Assembly: GCA_016786705.1 (NCBI GenBank)
Contig: JAEUVV010000013.1
Location: 1 to 64,000 of the forward strand
DNA length: 64,000 nt
Direction of reading: 5' to 3'
Source of the DNA: Taibaiella sp.
GTDB lineage: Bacteria > Bacteroidota > Bacteroidia > Chitinophagales > Chitinophagaceae
Shown here: one piece after another, positions 1-8,674 of the stretch
Layout: every line of letters starts with the position of its first letter
Numbering within the stretch: position 1 is the first letter of the stretch
Notes under the pieces: model-generated
Told to the model about the DNA's origin: nothing
The model's database searches: none
The model's input: only the letters and a program-made list of their open reading frames with translations
Program-made: the position numbers and the translations under genes

Positions 1-972
1 GGCTTTAAATTCAACACTGGTAGGAGTACCCGGCAATAACTCGCCATTACCTACATTATTAATTGGGGTGGAAGGCGCCGTGTTGGTACAACCATTTAGA
101 ATAACGAACATCATTTCACGGGCACAGGTACCTACTTCAACTCCGTTACGCTTTTCCGTCACTTTCTTAACTACGATAGCCTCCATAGACTGATTAGGCG
201 TAAAATCCGTAACACCGGTATTGGGGTTAAATACGAATGTACCAGGAGCTGCAGGCAAAGGATTGGTTGCCGTATAAGGAGCAATATAGTTAACAAAAAT
301 TGTCCCTTGTACATTATTAATTGCCGGTTCCAGGCTATAGGTCATCGCATCATTATCTACGTCAACCGCACCAAGGCTAAAGGAGGAAGGCACATTGTTA
401 CAAAAGAAAGGGGTAGGATCAGAAGTAAAGGTCGGGGAATTATTCTGACCATTTACATTGTTCAAGGTAGCCGCGATATAAAGGGTACCAAAATTGTTAA
501 TATTATCGGCCAGTGAACTTCTACCGGCAGAAGAACCGTTTACCAGGTTCCCGTCAAACGCAAATCGCCAGGTTGCCGAAGTACCGTTTAATACAACATT
601 TCCCCTGAAAGTAAACTTCTTAATCCCGGGTAAAGTACCGCCGTTACAGGTAGTACTGTTAAGCTGGCTGGGACATACCGGTGATACTAAGATATCGCTT
701 TCGGCAGCTATTTTTGGTAAATTTTGTGTAGTTACCAGGTTGCCGTTATTATAAATATTCAGACCTGCAGCTGTTGTAGGTGCAAAAGTCGGGAAAGATC
801 CTCCGCTACAATCCCCGTAAATAATGATCTCTATCTCATAGGTATGATTAGTACCTGCAGAAGAAATATATTTATAAGTAAGCTGGCCTCCGGCTACGTG
901 GGTTGCGTAAGCCTTCTGTCCCAATATTAAAAGTAAAAGTCCCAAGAACCAAAAAATAGACTTTCTTATCAT
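1..972 (-). CDS. Large secreted surface protein, T9SS style (3' part outside the window)
   Basis: An open frame runs from an ATG at 972 leftwards through 324 codons and off the window edge, so only the N-terminal part is seen. The first 24 or so residues form a signal peptide (hydrophobic stretch followed by AYA), and the mature protein starts THVAGGQLTYKYIS. This HVAGG start is common in Bacteroidota surface proteins that carry repeated beta domains and a C-terminal gliding-motility/T9SS sorting domain. The visible part is rich in Asn, Thr, Gly and Ser with scattered Cys pairs, as expected for an extracellular beta protein; around residues 200-260 a segment VDVDNDAMTYSLEP resembles Ig/cadherin-like folds. 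The C-terminal sorting domain, if present, lies outside. A 125-bp gap separates it from the PQQ-repeat gene upstream, on the same strand. Confidence 0.85.
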   Translation of the reverse strand, partial: MIRKSIFWFLGLLLLILGQKAYATHVAGGQLTYKYISSAGTNHTYEIEIIIYGDCSGGSFPTFAPTTAAGLNIYNNGNLVTTQNLPKIAAESDILVSPVCPSQLNSTTCNGGTLPGIKKFTFRGNVVLNGTSATWRFAFDGNLVNGSSAGRSSLADNINNFGTLYIAATLNNVNGQNNSPTFTSDPTPFFCNNVPSSFSLGAVDVDNDAMTYSLEPAINNVQGTIFVNYIAPYTATNPLPAAPGTFVFNPNTGVTDFTPNQSMEAIVVKKVTEKRNGVEVGTCAREMMFVILNGCTNTAPSTPINNVGNGELLPGTPTSVEFKA

Positions 973-1097
973 AATAATTCAATAATTAACAGGGTTTAAA
1001 ATTTTGTCTTCACATTCACTTAGCCCAAAAGACATATTTACAACTAATTGAATAAGACATGCAAAAAAAATAAATGGTTGGCAGAATTTAAAAGATT

Positions 1098-2237
1098 TTA
1101 AAAAGAGTTATTTCCACTGATAGAAGGTACAATTACTTCTGTTAGGTTATCCAGGATCATTGAAGCAACCATATGACCATTTGTGTTGTAGATCCACTTC
1201 TGCTCACCGGTTTCACTATCAAAAGCATATACATTATTATCATGGCTGTTGATATATGCGACTTTATTATAAACCAATGGTGAGGTCACCAATGTTCCGA
1301 AGGCCAGTGATTTCCATTTAAGTGTTCCGTCAATGATATTTACAGTATACAGGTTAAAATCATTACAGCCAAAGTATACATTTTGTTCAAATACAAATGG
1401 AGAGGATAAAATACGGTCTCCGGCCACCACTTTCCATCTCAATAAACCGGTAGCGGAATCAACAGAGTAAAAATTGCGGTCATTGCTGCCGGCCATAATA
1501 TTACCGCCTACGCTTACCGGGGAGCTTTGTATTGCAGCTCCTGTCTGGTAGCTCCAGAAAGAACTTCCGTTTCTTGAATTAAACGCGTATAATTTACCAT
1601 CATCATTACCGGCATACAAATAATGATGATTGGCGGCACAAATCGAAGAATTGAAAATACCCGCTCCCGCCACATCACGTCTCCAGGTCAGTACACCATC
1701 ATTTGCCCTTACCGCGAATACGCTGGAGCCGGCCACAAAGAAAATCTGTAAAGTATCACTGGTATCAATCGTATTTTTTGCCAGGGAAGTCGTTACCGGA
1801 ACACCGGCGCCAAACTGCCATACCGTATTAAACCCGTCAGATGGGTTCAACATCTTAACATCATTACCTACTGAAACCGCTAAACGACTATCATCAATCA
1901 CCAAAGGGGTACCGGTAACCGCAGCTCCTAAAGTCAGCGAGCGGTCCAGCTTGCCGTCAATACGATTTATACTGTATAATTTACCTGCGACATCAACAAC
2001 AACCAGCTTGCCTGCTACTACAACCGGAGTGGCGGTTACCTTATTGTCGACTTTGTATTCCCATTTTTTATACCCTGTTTTAGGATCTATGGCCAACACA
2101 ATATTATTATTGTTCACTACAAACAATGAAGGGCTAAGCTGACTTGGCAAGGGAAGATCGGAACTGAATTCCTTTTTACAGGAAACAAAAAAAGCAATCC
2201 CTATTAATCCCAGTAAAATACATTTAATCGTGCGCAT
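1098..2237 (-). CDS. PQQ-like beta-propeller lipoprotein (BamB-like fold)
   Basis: 379 residues starting at an ATG. A lipoprotein signal ends in FVSC with Cys20 followed by KKEF, so the protein is probably lipid-anchored in the envelope. The rest consists of repeated PQQ/WD-like blades with motifs such as AIDPKTGYKKWEY, YSINRIDGKL, YAFNSRNGSSFWSY, YSVDSATGLLRWK, YTVNIIDGTLKWK and YAFDSETGEQKWIY, about 40 residues apart, giving a seven- or eight-bladed propeller. Family members with this fold include the outer-membrane assembly factor BamB and PQQ dehydrogenases; the latter's catalytic residues are not evident, so a scaffold or binding role is more likely. It has its own full promoter (TTTG-N19-TATTTTTG) 40 nt upstream. 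The exact ligand cannot be told. Confidence 0.85.
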   Translation of the reverse strand: MRTIKCILLGLIGIAFFVSCKKEFSSDLPLPSQLSPSLFVVNNNNIVLAIDPKTGYKKWEYKVDNKVTATPVVVAGKLVVVDVAGKLYSINRIDGKLDRSLTLGAAVTGTPLVIDDSRLAVSVGNDVKMLNPSDGFNTVWQFGAGVPVTTSLAKNTIDTSDTLQIFFVAGSSVFAVRANDGVLTWRRDVAGAGIFNSSICAANHHYLYAGNDDGKLYAFNSRNGSSFWSYQTGAAIQSSPVSVGGNIMAGSNDRNFYSVDSATGLLRWKVVAGDRILSSPFVFEQNVYFGCNDFNLYTVNIIDGTLKWKSLAFGTLVTSPLVYNKVAYINSHDNNVYAFDSETGEQKWIYNTNGHMVASMILDNLTEVIVPSISGNNSF

Positions 2238-2276
2238 GAAGATTTATCTAAATTAAATTTTAATCAAATTTGAAAC

Positions 2277-2307
2277 CAAAAATAACAAATGTCAATAAAG
2301 ATACAAA
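2277..2307 (-). promoter_or_regulatory. Bacteroidota-type promoter of the PQQ lipoprotein gene
   Basis: Read on the minus strand this is TTTG (2307-2304), exactly 19 nt, then TATTTTTG (2284-2277), which matches the TTTG-N19-TAnnTTTG consensus of the Bacteroidota housekeeping sigma factor. The ATG lies 40 nt downstream. Confidence 0.7.
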
Positions 2308-2564
2308 TGAAATCTTAAAATTCTCTAAACAAAATACAAAAAATATGTCCCTCAATTAACCAGACAAGTATAAAAACCATAAGGTTGGTTAACGCTCATC
2401 AAAAAAACAAAAAAAGTACATAGTTTTATATTTAATAATAAATAAGTTATCCACACTACCGTATAAGTAACAAATAAAATTGCTTATAATTGTAATCAGC
2501 CGGTCCAGCTAAGGTCAGTTTACTCCCCACATCAAGTATACCGTAAAGTCATTCTTAATTTTCG

Positions 2565-2572
2565 TATATTTG
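2565..2572 (+). promoter_or_regulatory. -7 element for the thioredoxin-like gene
   Basis: TATATTTG matches TAnnTTTG and lies 23 nt before the ATG at 2596. No clear TTTG is found 19 nt upstream, so only the -7 box supports it. Confidence 0.45.
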
Positions 2573-2595
2573 TACGATAAGCCGTTATATTTATC

Positions 2596-3180
2596 ATGAA
2601 ATTCTGGATTTCACCTTTCCTCCTGCTAGCCTCATCGCTGTGCCACGCGCAGGAGTATGACCAAAAAGAAGAGGACCATACCCATAATTTTTCCATTCCC
2701 GAATCACCAGTGTTCAATGCTAAAAACTGGAAAAATACAAATTTGTTAAACGGGCAGGAAGTGGAGCTATGGAACATCATGGATAGCGGGTATGTCATTA
2801 TTCATGAATACTTTATGATTGATTGCCGTCCTTGTATCACGGCAGGGAAAGGCCTGGAGAAAGTAGTCAGTAGCTTAAAAGAAAAATATCCCGGGCGGGT
2901 ATTATATTACCAAACGGTATACGAGAATAAGTCCACGGCAAAGCAAGCCCTGAAGTGGGTTAAAGAGAATAAATTCAATCCCGACGGCGTCTTTATCAAC
3001 GGAGCAGAAGAAGTAGCCAACTACGGGGGTATGGGTATGCCTACTATCGTGGTGCTGGGAGATGGCAGAAGACATAAAGGTTTTTACAAGAAACAAGGCT
3101 ACACGCCATTGGAAAACGGGAAAATAATAAGTACAGTAAAGTGGGCCGTAGAGGTTTCCAAAAGTAAATTTGAGCAATAG
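2596..3180 (+). CDS. Secreted thioredoxin-like protein with CRPC motif
   Basis: 194 residues with a cleavable signal peptide (about residues 1-19, ending CHAQ). A thioredoxin-fold core follows: the redox motif Cys77-Arg-Pro-Cys80 in the context MIDCRPC, and the cis-proline loop GMGMPTIVV with Pro149. An acidic/His-rich linker (residues 20-32) precedes the fold. By family it would be a periplasmic thiol-disulfide oxidoreductase. It sits 8 nt upstream of a di-heme cytochrome c peroxidase gene on the same strand, so the two are probably co-transcribed; a role in keeping the CxxCH cysteines or the peroxidase in the right redox state is a plausible inference but not shown. The non-classical CRPC rather than CGPC suggests a specialised function. 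Confidence 0.8.
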   Translation: MKFWISPFLLLASSLCHAQEYDQKEEDHTHNFSIPESPVFNAKNWKNTNLLNGQEVELWNIMDSGYVIIHEYFMIDCRPCITAGKGLEKVVSSLKEKYPGRVLYYQTVYENKSTAKQALKWVKENKFNPDGVFINGAEEVANYGGMGMPTIVVLGDGRRHKGFYKKQGYTPLENGKIISTVKWAVEVSKSKFEQ

Positions 3181-3188
3181 TAAATAAA

Positions 3189-4259
3189 ATGTTTAAGAAA
3201 AAACTGACCTGGATCATTCTTGGCCTTATAACCCTTGCAGTAGGATTGAGCGCGTTTTCCGGCAACAAAAAGAAAGCCTATAAACCAAAACCGTATAAAA
3301 TAGAGCTTCCAGAATTTGTCCTGGACTATTTTGACCCCATGCCCATGCCTGCAGACAACCCGCTTACAGAAGAGGGCGTCGAGCTGGGCCGCTATCTTTT
3401 TTATGATGGTATCTTAAGTGCCGACCGCTCAATGAGCTGTGCTGCCTGCCACAAGCAGGCCAACGCTTTTTCTGACCCCCGCAAATTCAGCATCGGCGCG
3501 AAAGGAGATATAGGCATCAAACATTCCATGAGTATTGTTAATCTCGGATGGAGCAACTTCTTTTTTTGGGACGGACGTTCCAAATCCCTGGAATCCCAGG
3601 CCAACGATCCTATTACCAACCCTATAGAAATGGCCAGCAGCTGGGAAGTGGTGCTGCCCAGGCTGCAATCCCACCCACAATATCCAGAACGCTTTTATAA
3701 AGCTTTCGGATCTGCTACAATTACAAAGGATATGGTTTTAAAAGCACTCTCCCAGTTTGAAAGAACCATTGTTTCATTCAATTCCCGCTTCGACCGCTAT
3801 TTTTACGGGGGCGATGCTACCGCGCTGACCGCCGAAGAAGAAAGAGGACTGGAACTCTTTTTCGGGGGCGGTTCCTGTAACCACTGCCATAGCGATGTAT
3901 TGCTCACAGATAACTTCTTTCGGAATAATGGTATCGATATCCTTCCCGATTCCGGCATGGCAAAAAATACGAAACTAAGCCAGGATGTAGGCAAAATGAA
4001 AGTGCCGACCTTAAGAAATATTGCCCTCACAGCACCTTATATGCATGACGGCCGTTTTAAGACGCTTGAAGAAGTCGTCAACTTTTACCTCGATTCGGTA
4101 CATATGAGGTCGCCTAACCTGGACGAGCATATGGCTATGCTCACCAACAGGCCGGTCTTTGTACCAAGCGACCGCAAAGCACTGGTAGCCTTTTTAAAAA
4201 CATTTACCGACTCCACCCTTATCACTAACCCCCAATATAAAGACCCGAATGGCTTTTAG
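3189..4259 (+). CDS. Di-heme cytochrome c peroxidase, MauG/CcpA family
   Basis: 356 residues. An N-terminal hydrophobic segment (residues 8-23) acts as a signal or anchor for the periplasm. Two c-type heme sites are visible: C84AACH88 and C230NHCH234, in the usual tandem cytochrome arrangement. Further family motifs are GYLFYDG-like GRYLFYDGILS before the first heme, FFFWDGRS near residue 125, the FGSATIT and LKALSQFERT segments between the hemes, and APYMHDGRFKTLEEVV after the second heme, which provides the distal ligand region. The family reduces hydrogen peroxide or, in MauG/MbnH, oxidises partner-protein residues. It follows the thioredoxin-like gene by 8 nt. A second, distinct family member occurs at 37970-39004; this one has no MbnP-like neighbour, so ordinary peroxide reduction is the simpler guess. 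Confidence 0.88.
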   Translation: MFKKKLTWIILGLITLAVGLSAFSGNKKKAYKPKPYKIELPEFVLDYFDPMPMPADNPLTEEGVELGRYLFYDGILSADRSMSCAACHKQANAFSDPRKFSIGAKGDIGIKHSMSIVNLGWSNFFFWDGRSKSLESQANDPITNPIEMASSWEVVLPRLQSHPQYPERFYKAFGSATITKDMVLKALSQFERTIVSFNSRFDRYFYGGDATALTAEEERGLELFFGGGSCNHCHSDVLLTDNFFRNNGIDILPDSGMAKNTKLSQDVGKMKVPTLRNIALTAPYMHDGRFKTLEEVVNFYLDSVHMRSPNLDEHMAMLTNRPVFVPSDRKALVAFLKTFTDSTLITNPQYKDPNGF

Positions 4260-4286
4260 CAGCCAGGCATTACTACTAACAAACAT

Positions 4287-5126
4287 TTATACAGCAGCAA
4301 CCTCTAGCTTTTCGCCACAGATCTTACAATAACGGGCATCGGTATCATTATCTGCATTCCCGCAACGCTCGCATTCCCGGACGTATTTACGGACTTTTCT
4401 TAGTTCTTTGGCTACAATACCCGTGGGCACAGCAATAATGCCGTAACCGCAAAGCATCAATATAATGGACATCAGCTTACCCGCCGATGTGGTAGGCGCG
4501 ATATCGCCATAACCTACCGTAGTTATTGTTACAATCGCCCAGTAAATACTTTCCGGAATACTGTGAAAACCATTTTGACCGTTTTCCAGTACGTACATCA
4601 AAGAGCCGACGATCACGGAAATAATGACGATAAAAAGCAGGAAAATAATGATCTTACGGTAACTGTTTTGAAGCGCTTTGATGATGATCATCGCCTCTTT
4701 CAGGTAAGTGATCAGGTTAAATATCCTGAAAATGCGCAACAGCCGCAACAGCCGGATAGCGATCAGGAAATGTACCTGCGGAAAAAACAGGCTGACATAG
4801 AAGGTAAGGATACAGAGCAGGTCAATAATACCGAATGCGCTGAAAATAAAGGCCCTGTTATTTTTTATGGCCAGCAGCCGCAGGTAATATTCAATGGTAA
4901 AAAAGATCGTAAGTACCCATTCTGAATAACGGAAGAACTGCCCGTATTTTTCTATACTACCGGGTATGGACTCCCAGATGATCAATAAGGTGCTCAATAC
5001 AATGCTCGCCAGCAAACTGACATCAAACAATTTACCCGCCGGGGTATCGGCATAATAAATAGTCCGGAAAAGTTTCTTTCTCCAGCCTTCTTCAGGGATC
5101 AGCTTTTCTTTCTTGAAAAATTCCAC
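4287..5126 (-). CDS. Voltage-gated-type potassium channel with a C-terminal zinc ribbon
   Basis: 279 residues; the start codon chosen is GTG. Six membrane segments can be drawn between residues 35 and 240. The fourth carries regularly spaced arginines (R125, R128, R131, R134), the pattern of a voltage sensor. The pore loop has the potassium selectivity filter TTVGYGD (202-208), followed by an inner helix with GYGIIAVPTGIVA. The cytoplasmic tail ends with two CxxC pairs (C252/C255 and C267/C270), a zinc-ribbon pattern. Length and order match bacterial Kv-like channels such as KvAP/Kch relatives. The gene is convergent with the upstream peroxidase (27-nt gap) and has no evident partner. Confidence 0.9.
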   Translation of the reverse strand: MEFFKKEKLIPEEGWRKKLFRTIYYADTPAGKLFDVSLLASIVLSTLLIIWESIPGSIEKYGQFFRYSEWVLTIFFTIEYYLRLLAIKNNRAFIFSAFGIIDLLCILTFYVSLFFPQVHFLIAIRLLRLLRIFRIFNLITYLKEAMIIIKALQNSYRKIIIFLLFIVIISVIVGSLMYVLENGQNGFHSIPESIYWAIVTITTVGYGDIAPTTSAGKLMSIILMLCGYGIIAVPTGIVAKELRKVRKYVRECERCGNADNDTDARYCKICGEKLEVAAV

Positions 5127-5188
5127 TATAATTCGACCTTTATACAGCTCAAATGTAGGCCAAATGAACTATAAACCGAACAGAAAAA

Positions 5189-6232
5189 TTAAGCGTGGCG
5201 GAATTCCCTGACGGTGTCTACAAAAGCTTTAGCATGAGCTACCGGCACATTAGGCAGGATACCATGCCCCAGGTTGGCGATATGCCTTCCGGGACCGAAT
5301 GCACGTAACATCGCTTTAGTCGTTGCTTCAATCTCCGCTATCGGGGCTAACAATCGTGCAGGATCATAGTTACCTTGCAAGGTAATATTATTACCGGCAA
5401 AGCTACGGGCTTGCTGTGCTTCTATACACCAGTCGATGCCCAGCCCGTGCGCTCCTGTTGCTGTCATTTCAGCAAGGGAAGACCAGGCTCCTTTAGCAAA
5501 AATGATCGTGGGCACTTCCTCTTTAATAGCCGCCACGATTTGGCGGATATATTGCAGGGAAAAAGTTTCAAAATCCTGCTTACTTAATAATCCACCCCAA
5601 CTGTCAAAAATTTGCAACATATCGGCACCGGCCTCGATCTGCCCTTTCAGGTATTCAATGGTAGCGTCGGTAATCATTTGCAGGAGCTGATGGGCTAGTT
5701 GCGGGTTCTGGTAGCAAAAACCTTTGGCTTCGTCAAAAGTCTTACTCCCCTTGCCTTGTACCATATAGCACAAAAGCGTCCAGGGAGCGCCGGCAAAACC
5801 GATCAAAGGCACGCGGCCGTCGAGTTCTTTTTTTATCAGGCGGATCGCATCATAAACATAAGAGAGCTTTTCCGCTGCTCCTGCCGCATGGATCCTGTTG
5901 AGGTCGGCAGCAGTTTTAATCGGGTCAGGCAACAAGGGGCCTTGCTTTTCGATCAGCTGCACTTCCATACCCATTGCCTGGGGTACCACCAGGATATCGG
6001 AAAATAGAATAGCGGCATCTACCCCTACTATATCTACCGGCTGTAAGGTGATCTCACAAGCCAGCTCAGGAGTCTGACAACGTTCAAAAAAAGAATACTT
6101 ATTTCTTAAGGCAATATATTCAGGCAGGTATCTTCCAGCCTGGCGCATCATCCAGACCGGTGTCCGCTCTGTTTGCTCGCCTAATAAGGTCCTTATAATA
6201 AGATCATTTTTAAGATTGTTATCTCTTCTCAT
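5189..6232 (-). CDS. hemE: Uroporphyrinogen decarboxylase
   Basis: 347 residues, the normal length for HemE. It converts uroporphyrinogen III to coproporphyrinogen III in the cytoplasm. Signatures seen: RTPVWMMRQAGRYLPEY around residues 23-39 (substrate-binding Arg residues), the GFAGAPWTLLCYMVQGKGS segment near 165, FDSWGG near 211, and the C-terminal NLGHGILP. The start is an ATG at 6232, only 3 nt after the hemD stop, so hemD and hemE form a tight operon. Heme made by this route would supply the two MauG-type peroxidases in the window, though these are general functions of the cell. Confidence 0.97.
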   Translation of the reverse strand: MRRDNNLKNDLIIRTLLGEQTERTPVWMMRQAGRYLPEYIALRNKYSFFERCQTPELACEITLQPVDIVGVDAAILFSDILVVPQAMGMEVQLIEKQGPLLPDPIKTAADLNRIHAAGAAEKLSYVYDAIRLIKKELDGRVPLIGFAGAPWTLLCYMVQGKGSKTFDEAKGFCYQNPQLAHQLLQMITDATIEYLKGQIEAGADMLQIFDSWGGLLSKQDFETFSLQYIRQIVAAIKEEVPTIIFAKGAWSSLAEMTATGAHGLGIDWCIEAQQARSFAGNNITLQGNYDPARLLAPIAEIEATTKAMLRAFGPGRHIANLGHGILPNVPVAHAKAFVDTVREFRHA

Positions 6233-6235
6233 GTT

Positions 6236-6910
6236 TTATAATTTAAAATAGTTCACAACAGCTTTAAGTACTGACGCTTCTGTAGGCGTTTCACTGATTA
6301 CCACCTGCTTTGCATAGGGTGCTAGAGCCCTGGCTGTCGTTTTTCCGATGGCAAAGGTAATTGTATTATCGGGAATAATATTATTCTGTATAAAACTCTC
6401 TACTGCTGTAGGACTAAAAAATAAAATGGCCTCAAAATCTTCCCGGAGTACATGCGGGATGGCCGTATTTTGATATACTTCTATGGGATGATAGGGTATC
6501 CCGCCTTTTTTTAAGCCCTCGGGTATAGTGGGTAAGGCTTTATTTCCTTTAAAAAACCATAAAGGATAAACAGGTGTTGCGTCAAGTATTATTGCTACTA
6601 ACTCTGAGGCATAAGGCCGGGCTATGATGCGGGCATCAAAAGTTTCCCTTACCCCTGCCTCTGTCCTCCCGGAAATACAATAAATTGTCTGAAAAGGGGG
6701 CAACAGGTGCCGGATACCGGCCAATGCTTCAAGGGCATTAACACTTGTAATGATAGCATCCGCCTTTTCAGCAGGCGGTAAAGAGATATTCCCGGAAATA
6801 GCTATCCGGATAAACGGCTTCGCAACCACTTCGACACCTGCTTCCGCGAACTGGTTCATAGTAGACTCGCGCAGTAGTTTAGTGCTTAAGATCCTTATCT
6901 TTTTAGACAA
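6236..6910 (-). CDS. hemD: Uroporphyrinogen-III synthase
   Basis: 224 residues, typical for this poorly conserved family. It closes and inverts ring D of hydroxymethylbilane to give uroporphyrinogen III. The start appears to be TTG at 6910, giving MSKKIRILSTK, which fits the usual beginning of Bacteroidota HemD; the next internal ATG (MNQF) would remove the first beta strand. The two-domain pattern is seen with ITSVNALEAL near 55, YCISGRTEAGV near 78 and FFSPTAVESF near 168, plus AIGKTTARAL near 188. It lies directly upstream of hemE, 3 nt apart, and is divergent from the CoA-binding gene at 7001. Confidence 0.9.
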   Translation of the reverse strand: MSKKIRILSTKLLRESTMNQFAEAGVEVVAKPFIRIAISGNISLPPAEKADAIITSVNALEALAGIRHLLPPFQTIYCISGRTEAGVRETFDARIIARPYASELVAIILDATPVYPLWFFKGNKALPTIPEGLKKGGIPYHPIEVYQNTAIPHVLREDFEAILFFSPTAVESFIQNNIIPDNTITFAIGKTTARALAPYAKQVVISETPTEASVLKAVVNYFKL

Positions 6911-7000
6911 TTTTCACAATATTTTAAAGGAGCTAAAATACGAAGATTTACAGAGCTTTATAGATTTTTAGTATTTTTAGGATACCAAATAAATACTGTC

Positions 7001-7375
7001 ATGCAGCAAAAAACCAACAAAAAAACATTAGTTATAGGCGCATCAGAGAACCCAAGCAGATATAGCAACAGAGCGATACACCTATTAAGAAGTACCGGTA
7101 ATGATGTAGTAGCCATCGGCGCCCGTCCCGGAACTGTTTTAGATGTAGACTACGGATCAGAAATGATCCCTTTTACCGATATAGATACCGTAACCTTATA
7201 CCTGAACCCTAACAATCAGAAACCTTATTATGATTACATACTGGGCTTAAAACCTAAAAGAATTGTGTTTAACCCCGGAACGGAAAACGAAGAGCTGGAA
7301 AAGCTTGCCGTACAAAATGGCATCCTGCCCCAGGAAGCCTGTACCCTGGTCCTGCTAAGCACCGGGCAATATTAA
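7001..7375 (+). CDS. Small CoA-binding (Rossmann) domain protein
   Basis: 124 residues, a single CoA-binding domain of the YccU type. The nucleotide-binding start is VIGASENPSRYSNRA (residues 11-25), followed by PGTVLDVDYG near 45 and the conserved FNPGTENEELE near 86. Such stand-alone domains bind CoA or a related nucleotide; no enzymatic residue is known for the family. It is a single gene, divergent from hemD and convergent with queA, with a strong bidirectional hairpin in the gap. Confidence 0.85.
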   Translation: MQQKTNKKTLVIGASENPSRYSNRAIHLLRSTGNDVVAIGARPGTVLDVDYGSEMIPFTDIDTVTLYLNPNNQKPYYDYILGLKPKRIVFNPGTENEELEKLAVQNGILPQEACTLVLLSTGQY

Positions 7376-7397
7376 TTTCAAGACACTTGATAACCTA

Positions 7398-7433
7398 CAA
7401 ATGGTTAATACCCTAAGCAGTATTAACCATTTG
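7398..7433. terminator. Bidirectional hairpin between the CoA-binding gene and queA
   Basis: Perfect 14-bp stem (7398-7411 with 7420-7433) and 8-nt loop placed between two convergent genes. T-rich sequence follows on the plus strand and an A/T-rich stretch on the other side, so it probably stops transcription from both directions. Confidence 0.7.
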
Positions 7434-7437
7434 CATT

Positions 7438-8658
7438 TTAATTACGCCATAACAAACTACTATCGCCATAGCTCAGGAAACGGTAATTATTGCTTAAAGC
7501 ATGGCCATATACCGACTTCCAGTCTTTACCGATCAAAGCAGATACCAGTAACAACAAAGTACTTTCCGGCTGGTGGAAATTCGTGATCAGGCCATTGACT
7601 ACTTTAAAATCGTAACCTGGCGCGATAATGATCTGCGTTTTTACAACAAGTTTACCGGAATCGTTAGTGTCAAGATGCCGGATGATCGCCTTTATACTCT
7701 CAGCTGCGGCTACAGTTTCGAAACCGGACTCATAAGGCAACCATTGGGTTACCGCAACAGCGCCGTTTTCTATAACTACGCCATTAATTAATTGTACCCC
7801 TATCCAATAAAGGCTTTCGAGGGTCCGGCAGGAGGTCGTGCCTACCGCTACCAAAGTCCTTTGTTCCTCCAGGTGTTGTGCCAAAGCAGTCAATTGGGCT
7901 TTAGAAACCTCCAGCCATTCGGCATGCATCTCATGGTCTTGCATAGTTGCCGATTTTACAGGCTTAAAAGTACCCGCTCCTACATGTAAGGTAACCGACA
8001 AAGTCGAGATGCCTTTTACAGCAAGCGATTCCAGGACTTTAGGTGTAAAATGCAAAGAAGCCGTAGGCGCGGCCACACTCCCCTCTTCTTTAGCGAAAAT
8101 GGATTGATAAGTGGCTTCATCAGCCGCTGTCGCTTCCCTGTTTAAATAAGGAGGTAAAGGTACTTTACCGGCTTTATGCAATACTTCCGCGAAGCTCAAT
8201 GAAGGGTCTGTCCAGGAAAGCTTCAGCACCCAGGCCCCATCCTGTTGAGCCACGCGCTCGGCATATATGCTAAAGTCTTCGGCTTCCAGTACCAGCGCGC
8301 CTTCCTTCCATTTGGCAGCGCCGCCCAGGAAGCACTTCCAATATACCTCCCCCTTGGACAACATGGCCGTAGGCACATCAGCATAACGCGCGTCGGGCTC
8401 CAGGCAGAAAACTTCTACCTTACCACCGGTAGGCTTTTTGAACAACAACCGCGCATGGACCACTTTTGTCTGGTTATACACCATCAATGTATCTTCCGGT
8501 AAATAAGCGGCAATCGTATTGAATTGCCGGTCTTCTATCTGGCCGGTCTTATAGATCAATAGTTTTGAACCATCTCTTTCCCTCAGCGGAAAGGCGGCAA
8601 TCTTTTCTTCAGGAAGCGTATAATTATACGCTTCTATCTTAATATCCTTAGGATGCAT
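7438..8658 (-). CDS. queA: S-adenosylmethionine:tRNA ribosyltransferase-isomerase
   Basis: 406 residues. QueA transfers and isomerises the ribosyl group of SAM onto preQ1 in tRNA to give epoxyqueuosine. Seen signatures: KIAAFPLRERDGSKLL at residues 18-33, DDTLMVYNQTKVVHARL-like segment near 55-72, SVAAPTASLHFT near 195, TLHVGAGTFKPV near 223, HAEW near 244 and the C-terminal NFHQPESTLLLLVSALIG. The family length is usually 340-360; this one is slightly longer, as seen in many Bacteroidota. It begins with ATG, 16 nt downstream of the LUD-domain gene on the same strand. Confidence 0.95.
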   Translation of the reverse strand: MHPKDIKIEAYNYTLPEEKIAAFPLRERDGSKLLIYKTGQIEDRQFNTIAAYLPEDTLMVYNQTKVVHARLLFKKPTGGKVEVFCLEPDARYADVPTAMLSKGEVYWKCFLGGAAKWKEGALVLEAEDFSIYAERVAQQDGAWVLKLSWTDPSLSFAEVLHKAGKVPLPPYLNREATAADEATYQSIFAKEEGSVAAPTASLHFTPKVLESLAVKGISTLSVTLHVGAGTFKPVKSATMQDHEMHAEWLEVSKAQLTALAQHLEEQRTLVAVGTTSCRTLESLYWIGVQLINGVVIENGAVAVTQWLPYESGFETVAAAESIKAIIRHLDTNDSGKLVVKTQIIIAPGYDFKVVNGLITNFHQPESTLLLLVSALIGKDWKSVYGHALSNNYRFLSYGDSSLLWRN

Positions 8659-8674
8659 TTATCCGGCAAAAATC

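Larger units (their letters stand above)
2238..2595. other. Divergent intergenic region with promoters and no gene
   Basis: A 358-bp AT-rich spacer between the divergently read PQQ lipoprotein and thioredoxin-like genes. It holds a complete Bacteroidota promoter for the left gene near its left end and a -7-like TATATTTG for the right gene near its right end. A 7-bp inverted repeat (TTAACCA at 2356 and TGGTTAA at 2386) sits in the middle. No open frame with coding character was seen. Confidence 0.6.
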
